From: an uncultured Oscillospiraceae bacterium
GTDB taxonomy: Bacteria > Bacillota > Clostridia > Oscillospirales > Oscillospiraceae
Reading direction: 5' to 3'
NCBI GenBank assembly: GCA_910587785.1
Contig: CAJUOA010000062.1
Coordinates: 1-20,465 of the forward strand
DNA length: 20,465 bases
The stretch's first letter is position 1, and the number at the start of each line of letters is the position of its first letter. Both the position numbers and the translations under genes were made by a program. Below the pieces are notes generated by a model. That model searched no databases, was not told the DNA's origin, and saw only the letters and a program-made list of their open reading frames with translations. Below, piece after piece: positions 5,929 to 14,586 of the stretch.

Positions 5929-7102
5929 AGACGGCAGACACAGCGCCCCCGGGACGGCGGCGGAACAATCGAAGAAGAAGCCCCGCCTGCTCCGGCACCT
6001 GCTGGGACTGGCGCTGGTGGCGGGCGTGGTGCTGGGCGCGGCGGCGCTGACCACCATGGGGGAGGACAGCGTCCACTTCGCCTCCCTGCGCCGGTGGCTG
6101 ATGTACGGGGAGACCTCCGGCACCGGGGACGCCTTCGTCTACGCCGCGGACCCGGACAACCGCTTCGCCCGGCTGGGGGACCACCTGCTGGTGGTCAGCC
6201 CCAACGTCCTGCGCCTGCTCCAGTCCAACGGCGCGGCGATTTGCGAGGAGGCGGTGCGCATGACCAGCCCCCAGATCTCCGTGGGGGCCCGGCAGGCGGC
6301 GGTGTGCGACGTGGGGGGCGGCGTGCTCTATCTTCTGGACCGGAACGGCCTGCGGCGGACCATGACGGCGGAAAACGGCCTCTGCTACTACTCCGCCCGG
6401 CTCAACGGAAGTGATTACCTTGCCGTGACGGAGCAGAAGGGGGGCTTCAAGGCGTCCCTCTCCGTCTACGACAGCACGGGCAGGCAGGTCTTTCAGTTCG
6501 ACTCCTACGACAGCTACCTCAGCGACGCCATCGTCACCGAGGACTGCCGCTACGCGGCGGCGGTGAGCCTGGAGGCCCGGGAGGGGGCCTTTGCAAGCAC
6601 CCTGCTGGTCTACGACCTGCTCTCGGCGGAGCTGGTGAGCAGCCGGCCCATCCGGGACGGCCTGGTGCTGGACCTCAATAACAGCAGGGACCGCCTGCTG
6701 GCGGTGTGCGACCGGCGCTTCTCCATCGCCACCACCGCCGGGGAGAGCCTGCTGGACCGGACCTTCGGGAACCTGTACCTCCACGGGTACGCCCTGACGG
6801 GGGACGGGTTTTCCGCCCTCCTGCTGGGCCGGTACCAGTCGGGCAACGTGTGTACCCTGACCACCTACGACATGGACGGCGGCGAGATCGCCTCCCTGGA
6901 CCTGACGGAGGAGGTGCTGGACCTGGACGCCCGGGGGGACCGCCTGGCGGTGCTCTTCAGCGACAGCCTGGTGGTCTACACCCGGGACCTCCAGGAGTAC
7001 GCGCGGCTGGACGACACGGGCTACGCGGGGACCATAGAGATGGGAGAGGACGGGTCCGTGCTCCTCATCGCCAGCACCGAGGCCCAACGGTTTCTGCCGT
7101 AG
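5921..7102 (+). CDS. DUF5711-like membrane-anchored beta-propeller-like protein
   Basis: The product is about 393 residues from the ATG at 5921 (8-bp overlap with truA). An in-frame ATG at 5909 would add four residues but has its GAGG right against the start codon, so 5921 is preferred. The N terminus is charged and cytoplasmic (SKKKPRLLRH), followed by one transmembrane helix at roughly residues 28-48. A long extracellular domain follows, with repeating short strands such as LLVVSPNVLRLL, AAVCDVGGGVLYLLD, LLVYDLLSAELV and LAVLFSDSLVVYT, spaced like blades of a WD40/PQQ-type propeller. This layout matches the Clostridia DUF5711 family, whose function is unknown. Neighbours (truA, a CvpA-like gene) give no clear role; an envelope-associated sensor or scaffold is a guess. 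Confidence 0.75.
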   Translation: MAKDGRHSAPGTAAEQSKKKPRLLRHLLGLALVAGVVLGAAALTTMGEDSVHFASLRRWLMYGETSGTGDAFVYAADPDNRFARLGDHLLVVSPNVLRLLQSNGAAICEEAVRMTSPQISVGARQAAVCDVGGGVLYLLDRNGLRRTMTAENGLCYYSARLNGSDYLAVTEQKGGFKASLSVYDSTGRQVFQFDSYDSYLSDAIVTEDCRYAAAVSLEAREGAFASTLLVYDLLSAELVSSRPIRDGLVLDLNNSRDRLLAVCDRRFSIATTAGESLLDRTFGNLYLHGYALTGDGFSALLLGRYQSGNVCTLTTYDMDGGEIASLDLTEEVLDLDARGDRLAVLFSDSLVVYTRDLQEYARLDDTGYAGTIEMGEDGSVLLIASTEAQRFLP

Positions 7103-7151
7103 CCGCGGGGAACATTTTATAAAAATTGCTTAAAAGTCCCGCTTTTCCATA

Positions 7152-7159
7152 GAAAGGAG
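7152..7159 (+). promoter_or_regulatory. Ribosome binding site fixing the TTG start of the CvpA-like gene
   Basis: GAAAGGAG is 9 nt before the TTG at 7169. No ATG or GTG lies close by in frame, and the hydrophobic N terminus of the family begins right at this TTG. Confidence 0.7.
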
Positions 7160-7168
7160 CTAGCTTTC

Positions 7169-7924
7169 TTGTATTTATCTGTTATAATAGACGCAGCTGC
7201 CCTGGCGGTGCTGATCCTGTTCGCCCGCAAGGGCTGGAGGCGCGGGGTGGTGCGGACCCTCTCGGAGCTGATCGTGGTGGTCCTGGCCATGATCCTGGCG
7301 GGGAAGATCGCGGATGCCGCCGCCCGTCAGGCCGTGGAGTACATGCGCCCCGCCGCCCACGCCGCCGTGGAGGAGCAGGTGGACCAGCTCCTTACGGAGG
7401 GGGACGTCTACGCCGCGCCGGAGGAGATCACATCGAAGCTGATGGAGGTGGTGGACGGTCTGCCGGACATCCTCCAGGGCTATGCCAAGGGCATTGTGGA
7501 GGGCCTGACGGTCTCCTCCACCCAGGTGACCCACTCCGCCCGGGAGACGCTGGTGCGCCTGGGCACCCAGGCGGCGGACGCGGCCCTGAACGGCGCGGTG
7601 TACCGGACGGCCCACGCCATTTTCTACACCCTCGCCTTCTCTGCGGTGGTCTTCCTCCTGCGCCGGGTGATGCGGGCACTGCTGGTATTGAGGAAACTGC
7701 CCGTGCTCAAGCAGACGGACCAGGCGCTGGGCCTGGTGGCGGGCCTGGCGAAGGGGGCGCTGCTGGTGTGGCTGGCGGCGTGGATCATCCCCTTCCTGGT
7801 GGAGGTGCCCCCGGAGGTGCGTGAGGGCTCCTTCCTCCTCCGGCACACCACATTCGTCACCCAAGGGCCGTTGATGGCAAAATTATTTTCCCTGCCGGGC
7901 ATTGGCGGCAAAGCATCCTTGTAG
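7169..7924 (+). CDS. CvpA family membrane protein
   Basis: The 251-residue product starts at a TTG (MYLSVIIDAAALAVLILF). The N-terminal pattern, a hydrophobic helix, then ARKGWRRGVVRTLSEL and a second helix VVVLAMILAGKIADAAA, is that of the CvpA/colicin V production family. A soluble, partly acidic segment follows (about 60-145), then two or three more hydrophobic helices (about 150-170 and 188-215) and a short tail. CvpA proteins are widespread inner-membrane proteins linked to envelope integrity, and their molecular activity is not settled. The gene follows the DUF5711-like gene by 66 bp with no clear terminator between them, so it is probably the last gene of the long operon. Confidence 0.8.
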   Translation: MYLSVIIDAAALAVLILFARKGWRRGVVRTLSELIVVVLAMILAGKIADAAARQAVEYMRPAAHAAVEEQVDQLLTEGDVYAAPEEITSKLMEVVDGLPDILQGYAKGIVEGLTVSSTQVTHSARETLVRLGTQAADAALNGAVYRTAHAIFYTLAFSAVVFLLRRVMRALLVLRKLPVLKQTDQALGLVAGLAKGALLVWLAAWIIPFLVEVPPEVREGSFLLRHTTFVTQGPLMAKLFSLPGIGGKASL

Positions 7925-7926
7925 AA

Positions 7927-7956
7927 ATGACACAAAAAATATTCCAATCCTATAAA
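7927..7956 (+). promoter_or_regulatory. Possible promoter of the Clp ATPase gene
   Basis: ATGACA (7927-7932) and TATAAA (7951-7956), separated by 18 nt, lie in the AT-rich 133-bp gap. A second candidate is an extended -10, TGGTATAAC, at 7992-8000. No CtsR-type direct repeat of GGTCAAA and no CIRCE element (TTAGCACTC...GAGTGCTAA) was found, so the usual heat-shock controls of Firmicutes clp genes are not apparent here. Confidence 0.4.
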
Positions 7957-8044
7957 GTTTTCAATTTGTTCATAACAACGCCCCGGCGTTTTGGTATAAC
8001 CAATACTAGCAAAATAGGCCCAGCGGCCAGCGGCCCCTGGGCGT

Positions 8045-8050
8045 GGAGGT
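8045..8050 (+). promoter_or_regulatory. Ribosome binding site of the Clp ATPase gene
   Basis: GGAGGT lies 7 nt before the ATG at 8058. The in-frame GTG at 8043 overlaps this site and cannot use it, so the protein starts MQPTLCTRC. Confidence 0.8.
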
Positions 8051-8057
8051 AGAAGAT

Positions 8058-10358
<2,301 letters not shown>

Positions 10359-10369
10359 GGAGGCCCGCC

Positions 10370-10579
10370 ATGCTGCTTCGGAAGGACATCGAGCCCCGGT
10401 GCGCCTACTGTGCCAAGGGTAGCGCCATCAGCGACCGGGAGGTCGCCTGCTCCCGGAAGGGCGTGGTGGCGGCGGAGTATCACTGCGGGCGCTTCAAGTA
10501 CGATCCCTTCAAGCGGGTCCCGCCCCGGCCGGTGAAGCTGGAGACTTCCCGCCTGAAACAGGAGGATTTTTCGATCTGA
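10370..10579 (+). CDS. Small conserved-looking four-cysteine protein (unknown function)
   Basis: The 69-residue product starts MLLRKDIEPRCAYCAKG, with AAGGAGG (10358-10364) 5 nt before the ATG. Cysteines at 11, 14, 27 and 39 (CAYC, then AC and HC) could bind one zinc ion as a small ribbon or knuckle. The C-terminal half is basic and proline-rich (KYDPFKRVPPRPVK). I believe similar short proteins occur in Oscillospiraceae but cannot assign a named family from memory. It starts 11 bp after the clpE stop and is followed by a strong terminator, so it is very likely co-transcribed with clpE. An adaptor or redox/zinc-sensing partner of the unfoldase is only a guess. Confidence 0.7.
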   Translation: MLLRKDIEPRCAYCAKGSAISDREVACSRKGVVAAEYHCGRFKYDPFKRVPPRPVKLETSRLKQEDFSI

Positions 10580-10580
10580 G

Positions 10581-10610
10581 AGAGGGAGCGCCTGGCGGCG
10601 CTCCCTCTTT
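10581..10610 (+). terminator. Intrinsic terminator after the clpE unit
   Basis: AGAGGGAGCGCC (10581-10592) pairs perfectly over 12 bp with GGCGCTCCCTCT (10597-10608) around a 4-nt TGGC loop. The T-run after it is short, but the stem is very stable. It separates the clpE unit from the nucleotidyltransferase promoter. Confidence 0.75.
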
Positions 10611-10622
10611 GCAAGAAACCCG

Positions 10623-10651
10623 TTTACAACCGCGCCAACTTGTGTTATCCT
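10623..10651 (+). promoter_or_regulatory. Promoter of the nucleotidyltransferase-EFR1 unit
   Basis: TTTACA (10623-10628), a 17-nt spacer and TATCCT (10646-10651) fit a housekeeping promoter with two mismatches in total to the most conserved positions. The leader to the ATG at 10714 is about 55 nt and contains a GC-rich hairpin, GCCG(T)CCCGG paired with CCGGGCGGC. Confidence 0.6.
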
Positions 10652-10713
10652 AAAATTGCCGTCCCGGGGATGGACCGGGCGGCGAAAGGAACGAACGATG
10701 GAGGAACGACGGT

Positions 10714-11640
10714 ATGAAAAAACCGGTACTATTGGTGCTGGCCGCAGGGCTGGGGAGCCGTTACGGCGGACTCAAGCAGATGGACCCCGTTGGCGGCCAC
10801 GGACAGAGCATCATCGACTATTCGATCTATGACGCCAGGCGGGCGGGGTTCGAGACGGTGGTCTTCGTCATCAAGCATGAGCTGGAACAGGACTTCCGGG
10901 AGGCCGTGGGCGACCGGATCAGCCGGGGCATGGAGGTGCGCTACGCCTTCCAGGAGCTCACCGACCTGCCGGCAGGCTACACGGTCCCCGCTGTGCGTAA
11001 AAAGCCCTGGGGCACCAACCACGCGGTCCTGGCGGCGCGGCACGTCATCGACGGCCCCTTCGCGGTCATCAACGCCGACGACTACTACGGCCCCGGGGCC
11101 TTCGGGATGATCTACGACTACCTGACGGCCCATCCCGACCAGCCGGACCGCTTCCAGTACGCCATGGCGGGCTACCTGCTGGGCAACACGGTCACGGATA
11201 ACGGCAGTGTGGCCCGGGGCGTCTGCCAAGTGGGGGAGGACGGTTTTTTGACCGAGGTGGTGGAGCGCACCGCCCTCTTCAAGGACGGAGACGGCGCGCG
11301 CTACAGCCCCGACGGCGGCGAGACCTGGGTCCACCTGCCCGGCAGTACCCTGGTGAGCATGAACTTCTGGGGCTTCCAGCGCAGCTTCCTGGACGAGGCC
11401 TGGGAGCGCTTCCCCTATTTCCTGGACCGCATTCTGGCGGAGAACCCCGAGAAGGGCGAGTTTTTTATCCCCCTCATGACCGACGACCTGATCCGCCGGG
11501 ACCGGGCCCGGATCAGGGTGCTCTCCAGCACGGACAAGTGGTTCGGCGTCACCTACCGGGAGGATAAGCCCTCCGTGGTGGCCGCCCTGCGGGAGAAGAC
11601 GGAGCAGGGGCTGTATCCGGAGAACCTCTGGAACGTGTGA
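10714..11640 (+). CDS. Nucleotidyltransferase family protein (sugar-phosphate nucleotidyltransferase-like)
   Basis: The 308-residue product starts MKKPVLLVLAAGLGSRYGG, with GGAGG at 10700-10704. The N terminus is the nucleotide-binding signature of NTP transferases: LAAGLGSRYGGLKQ, with Arg16 and Lys21 placed to contact the triphosphate. PWGTNHAVLAA (98-108) matches the G-T-x-x-A nucleobase loop, and NADDYYG (120-126) holds the metal-binding Asp. Family members join a sugar 1-phosphate to NTP to make an NDP-sugar. The strong divergence from RmlA and GalU around the sugar pocket means the substrate cannot be named. The EFR1-type gene follows 34 bp later with no visible promoter, so the two are probably co-transcribed, though no shared pathway is obvious. 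Confidence 0.85.
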   Translation: MKKPVLLVLAAGLGSRYGGLKQMDPVGGHGQSIIDYSIYDARRAGFETVVFVIKHELEQDFREAVGDRISRGMEVRYAFQELTDLPAGYTVPAVRKKPWGTNHAVLAARHVIDGPFAVINADDYYGPGAFGMIYDYLTAHPDQPDRFQYAMAGYLLGNTVTDNGSVARGVCQVGEDGFLTEVVERTALFKDGDGARYSPDGGETWVHLPGSTLVSMNFWGFQRSFLDEAWERFPYFLDRILAENPEKGEFFIPLMTDDLIRRDRARIRVLSSTDKWFGVTYREDKPSVVAALREKTEQGLYPENLWNV

Positions 11641-11674
11641 TACCTGATGATCCTAACATGAGAGGAGTCCTCAT

Positions 11675-12442
11675 ATGATCTTTTACTTTTCCGCTACCGG
11701 CAACAGCAAATACGTGGCCCAGCGCCTGGCCGGGGCCACCGGAGAGCGCCTGGTCTTCCTGCGGGACGCCGTGCGAAGCCGCGCCTACCACTATGACCTG
11801 GGCCGTCAGGAGCGCCTGGGCTTCGTGGTACCCACCTACTTCTTCGGCCTGCCCAGCATTTTGAACTTTTTCCTCAAAAAGCTGACCCTGAACGGCTATG
11901 AGGATCAGTATATCTACCTGGTCCTTACCTGCGGCAGCACCACCGCCGGTGCGGGCAGCCAGATGCGGAAGCTCCTCAAGGAGAAGGGCCTCACCCTCTC
12001 CGCCCAGTTCGCAGTCCCCATGGTGGACAACTACGTCCCCATGTTCAAGATCGCGGACCAGGAGGCCATCGAACAGAAGCTGGATGCCGCCGAGGCCTAC
12101 ATCGACGAGGCCTGCGCCGCCATCCTCGCCCGGGGCATCGGGGACTACGACCGCTGTCAGGGGCACTTCCCCGGCGCGCTGACCGCCGTGGCCTACCAGC
12201 CCTACGCCCACGGACGCTCTACGAGGCCCTTCCTGGTCACGGACGCCTGCGTCAGCTGCGGGCTGTGTCAGGAGCTGTGCCCCTGCGGGGCCATCACCAT
12301 GTCCGAGGGCAGACCCGCCTGGTCCAAGCCCCAGTGCGTCCGGTGCCTCGCCTGCCTCCACCGCTGCCCCACCCGGGCCATCCGCTGGAAGTCCCCCGGC
12401 GAGGACCAGGGCCGGTACTACAATCCCCGCGTGGAGCCCTGA
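11675..12442 (+). CDS. EFR1-type flavodoxin/4Fe-4S ferredoxin fusion protein
   Basis: The 255-residue cytoplasmic electron-transfer protein has two parts. The N-terminal domain is flavodoxin-like, with the FMN phosphate loop SATGNSK (6-12) and the aromatic loop PTYFFGLP (53-60) and TCGSTTAGAG (85-94) that cradle the flavin. The C-terminal domain is a bacterial dicluster ferredoxin: Cys192, 195, 198 and 202 (CVSCGLCQELCP), then Cys221, 224, 227 and 231 (CVRCLACLHRCP), enough for two [4Fe-4S] clusters. This arrangement is the EFR1 (flavodoxin plus ferredoxin) family, common in anaerobic Clostridia, where it should shuttle electrons between iron-sulfur centres and FMN. The partner enzyme is unknown. 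It follows the nucleotidyltransferase gene and is followed by a repeat and a terminator. Confidence 0.88.
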   Translation: MIFYFSATGNSKYVAQRLAGATGERLVFLRDAVRSRAYHYDLGRQERLGFVVPTYFFGLPSILNFFLKKLTLNGYEDQYIYLVLTCGSTTAGAGSQMRKLLKEKGLTLSAQFAVPMVDNYVPMFKIADQEAIEQKLDAAEAYIDEACAAILARGIGDYDRCQGHFPGALTAVAYQPYAHGRSTRPFLVTDACVSCGLCQELCPCGAITMSEGRPAWSKPQCVRCLACLHRCPTRAIRWKSPGEDQGRYYNPRVEP

Positions 12443-12448
12443 GCGGAC

Positions 12449-12526
12449 CTTCTCTTTTCTTTTGTGTACAAAAGAAAAGAGAAGCAGAAAAGAAAAAACT
12501 TTTTGTCCGCAAGGCTTGCGCCTTGC
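12449..12526 (-). repeat. Dispersed two-hairpin repeat, copy 2 (inverted relative to copy 1)
   Basis: The palindrome arms lie at 12449-12465 and 12468-12484 (17 bp, perfect). The A/pyrimidine linker is at 12485-12508 and the small hairpin GCAAGGC-TTGC-GCCTTGC at 12509-12526. Read on the minus strand it matches copy 1 almost base for base from the linker through the palindrome. In the small hairpin an A-T pair of copy 1 is replaced by G-C on both arms. It begins 6 bp after the stop of the EFR1-type gene. Confidence 0.85.
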
Positions 12527-12566
12527 TTTTGGGAGTCCACTCAAAATTTCCATAAAAATAGTTGTG

Positions 12567-12603
12567 GAAAACCGGCGGAACACATAATGTTCCGCCGGTT
12601 TTC
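12567..12603. terminator. Strong hairpin terminator, probably bidirectional
   Basis: GAAAACCGGCGGAACA (12567-12582) pairs perfectly over 16 bp with TGTTCCGCCGGTTTTC (12588-12603) around CATAA. A T-rich tract follows (GTTTTTCC at 12608-12615), and an A-rich tract precedes it (about 12543-12560). It closes the EFR1 unit and insulates the ABC exporter promoter. With the repeat at 12449-12526 and the promoter region, it accounts for most of the 362-bp gap at 12443-12804. Confidence 0.75.
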
Positions 12604-12618
12604 TCCCGTTTTTCCGCT

Positions 12619-12647
12619 GTTACACAATTGTAACAATAAAATTGTTA
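12619..12647. promoter_or_regulatory. Overlapping inverted repeats, possible operator of the ABC exporter
   Basis: Two inverted repeats overlap: GTTACA-CAAT-TGTAAC (12619-12634) and TAACAAT-AAA-ATTGTTA (12631-12647). They end 6 bp before the -35 box at 12654. AT-rich palindromes of this size just upstream of multidrug exporter promoters are typical binding sites for MarR- or GntR-type regulators. No regulator gene is in the window, so the binding protein is unknown. Confidence 0.45.
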
Positions 12648-12653
12648 AGCCTA

Positions 12654-12682
12654 TTGACTTCTTCCAAAGGCGGCTATATAAT
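12654..12682 (+). promoter_or_regulatory. Consensus sigma-A promoter of the ABC exporter operon
   Basis: TTGACT (12654-12659), a 17-nt spacer and TATAAT (12677-12682) form a near-perfect promoter. The leader to the ATG at 12805 is about 115 nt, long for this window. Confidence 0.8.
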
Positions 12683-12746
12683 ACAGGTCAACGCGGTTTT
12701 CCAGCGGCCCGGAATCACTTTGGCAAAGGAGGAACCGGCGGAGGAA

Positions 12747-12782
12747 ATGAAGGCTTGCGGGCCTGCGGAAGGACTGCTGTAA
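12747..12782 (+). CDS. Possible leader peptide upstream of the ABC exporter
   Basis: A short frame, MKACGPAEGLL, lies in the 115-nt leader between the promoter and the exporter. GGAGGAA abuts its ATG and another AAAGGAGG lies 14 nt upstream. BmrCD, a heterodimeric exporter of the same class in Bacillus subtilis, is controlled through a leader peptide (BmrB) by ribosome-mediated attenuation, which is the only reason to list this. No clear terminator/antiterminator pair is visible around it, the spacing of its ribosome binding sites is poor, and chance is a real alternative. Confidence 0.2.
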   Translation: MKACGPAEGLL

Positions 12783-12804
12783 GAAGCAAAGGAGGAGCAG
12801 AGGT

Positions 12805-14586
12805 ATGATCTTTGGAAAGCATATCAACAAATACTACGCAAAATATTCCATATGGCTCATCTGCGGCCTGTTTTTCCTGGGGCTCGTGGACTATATGCAG
12901 CTGATCATTCCAAATCTCTATCAGATGGTGATCAACGGCATCAACCAGGGCTACGTGCTGGTGGACGGCGTGGAAGTCGTCTTTGACATGGACTTCCTGC
13001 TGGACCGGATCTGTATGCCCATGGTGGGGGTCATCCTGTCCATCGTGGTCGGGCGCTTTCTGTGGCGCGTGTGCATCTTCGGCTCCGCCATCAAGGTGGA
13101 GACGGACATCCGAAACGAGATGTTCAACCACGCCAAGGACCTCTCCCGGCAGTTCTACCATGAAAACAAGGTCGGCAACCTGATGAGCCTCTTCACCAAT
13201 GACCTGGAGACGGTGCAGGACTGCTACGGTTCCGGCTTTATCATGCTCTTTGACGCGGTGTTCATGGGCGGGCTCTCCATCGTGAAGATGTTCGGCATGA
13301 ACCCCCTCATGACGCTGTTCTCCCTCATCCCCATGGCGCTGATGCTGGCGTGCAGCAACCTGGTGGGCAAGTACATGACCGAGAAGTGGGACACCCGCCA
13401 GGCGGCTTTCTCCAAGCTCTCGGATTTCTCCCAGGAGAGCTTCTCCGGCATCGCCGTCATCAAGGCCTTCGTCAAGGAGGGCCGGGAGCTCTGGGCCTTC
13501 AAGGGCCTCAACAAGGAGAACGAGGACGCCAACGTGGACTTTACCCGCATCGCGGTGATGTTCCGCATCCTGGTGGTCCTCTTCGTGGAGTCCGTCATCT
13601 GCATCATCCTGGGCTACGGCGGCTACCTGGTCCACGAGGGCGTCTTCAACGCCGGACAGCTCATGGAGTTCATCGGCTATTTCACCGCCTGCGTCTGGCC
13701 CATCAACGCCATCGCCGAGCTGGTGGACATGCGCTCCCGGGGCACCGCCTCCCTCAAGCGCATCGGTGAGCTCCTGGAGGCCGAGCAGGATGTCATCGAC
13801 CGCCCCGACGTCCAGGAGCTGGGCCCGGTGAAGGGGGACATCGAGTTCCGCCACCTGACCTTCCGCTACCCCGACGGGGAGTACGACGCCCTTCAGGACG
13901 TCAGCTTCACCATCAACGCCGGGGAGAACGTGGGGCTGGTGGGCCGCACGGGCGCGGGCAAGACCACGCTGGTGGACCTGATCCTTCGCACCTGCAACGT
14001 GCCCGACGGCACCGTCTTCGTGGACGGCCACGACGTGAACACCGTTCCCATCCGGGAGGTGCGTCAGGCTGCGGCCTACGTGCCCCAGGACAACTTCCTC
14101 TTCAGCGATACCATCACCCGGAACATCGGCTTTACTACGGACGATCCCGACGAGGACGCCGTTGCAGCCGCCGCGGCTTTGGCCGACGTGGACGGCAATA
14201 TCCGGGCGTTCTCCGAGGGCTATGAGACCGTCCTGGGGGAGCGGGGCGTCACCGTCTCCGGCGGACAGAAGCAGCGCATCTCCATCGCCCGGGCCCTGAT
14301 GAAGGACGCGCCCATCCTGATCCTGGACGACTCCGTCTCCGCCGTGGACACCCAGACCGAGCGGGCCATCCTCTCCAACCTCCGCAAGACCCGCTCCGGG
14401 CGCACCACCATCCTCATCGCCCACCGCATCTCCACCATCGAGCAGATGGACAAGGTCATTTTCATCGACGACGGGAAGATCATCGCCATGGGCCCCCACG
14501 CCGAGCTCTATGAAAACTGCAAGGCGTACCGGCACATGGTGGACCTTCAGAAATTAGAGGAGGAGGGAGCACTTCATAATGCGTGA
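12805..14586 (+). CDS. ABC exporter half-transporter, degenerate-site subunit (TM287/BmrC-like)
   Basis: The 593-residue fused membrane/ATPase subunit has six transmembrane helices in residues 15-310 and an NBD in 344-580. The NBD has Walker A GRTGAGKT (380-387), Q-loop Gln428, a canonical VSGGQ signature (484-488), Walker B ILILDD (504-509) and switch His540. The residue after the Walker B Asp is Asp509, not the catalytic Glu, the known mark of the degenerate half of heterodimeric exporters such as TM287/288 and BmrCD. Its intact signature should complete the competent ATP site of the partner at 14579. An unusual insert between helices 1 and 2 (about 50-68) contains an acidic VVFDMDF stretch. 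Substrate unknown; drug, lipid or peptide export are all possible. The ATG has AAAGGAGGAGCAGAGGT upstream. Confidence 0.9.
   Translation: MIFGKHINKYYAKYSIWLICGLFFLGLVDYMQLIIPNLYQMVINGINQGYVLVDGVEVVFDMDFLLDRICMPMVGVILSIVVGRFLWRVCIFGSAIKVETDIRNEMFNHAKDLSRQFYHENKVGNLMSLFTNDLETVQDCYGSGFIMLFDAVFMGGLSIVKMFGMNPLMTLFSLIPMALMLACSNLVGKYMTEKWDTRQAAFSKLSDFSQESFSGIAVIKAFVKEGRELWAFKGLNKENEDANVDFTRIAVMFRILVVLFVESVICIILGYGGYLVHEGVFNAGQLMEFIGYFTACVWPINAIAELVDMRSRGTASLKRIGELLEAEQDVIDRPDVQELGPVKGDIEFRHLTFRYPDGEYDALQDVSFTINAGENVGLVGRTGAGKTTLVDLILRTCNVPDGTVFVDGHDVNTVPIREVRQAAAYVPQDNFLFSDTITRNIGFTTDDPDEDAVAAAAALADVDGNIRAFSEGYETVLGERGVTVSGGQKQRISIARALMKDAPILILDDSVSAVDTQTERAILSNLRKTRSGRTTILIAHRISTIEQMDKVIFIDDGKIIAMGPHAELYENCKAYRHMVDLQKLEEEGALHNA

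Noticed and set aside
7925..8057. CtsR or CIRCE heat-shock operator upstream of the Clp ATPase gene
   Set aside because: Neither the GGTCAAA direct repeats nor the TTAGCACTC/GAGTGCTAA inverted repeat is present on either strand.
10698..10830. Upstream ATG frame (MEERRYEKTG...) overlapping the nucleotidyltransferase start
   Set aside because: It is out of frame with the gene, and its ATG is part of the gene's own ribosome binding region, so it is a chance frame.
12715..14535. 606-codon open frame on the minus strand
   Set aside because: It is a shadow of the first ABC subunit, with no recognisable domain and no promoter of its own.
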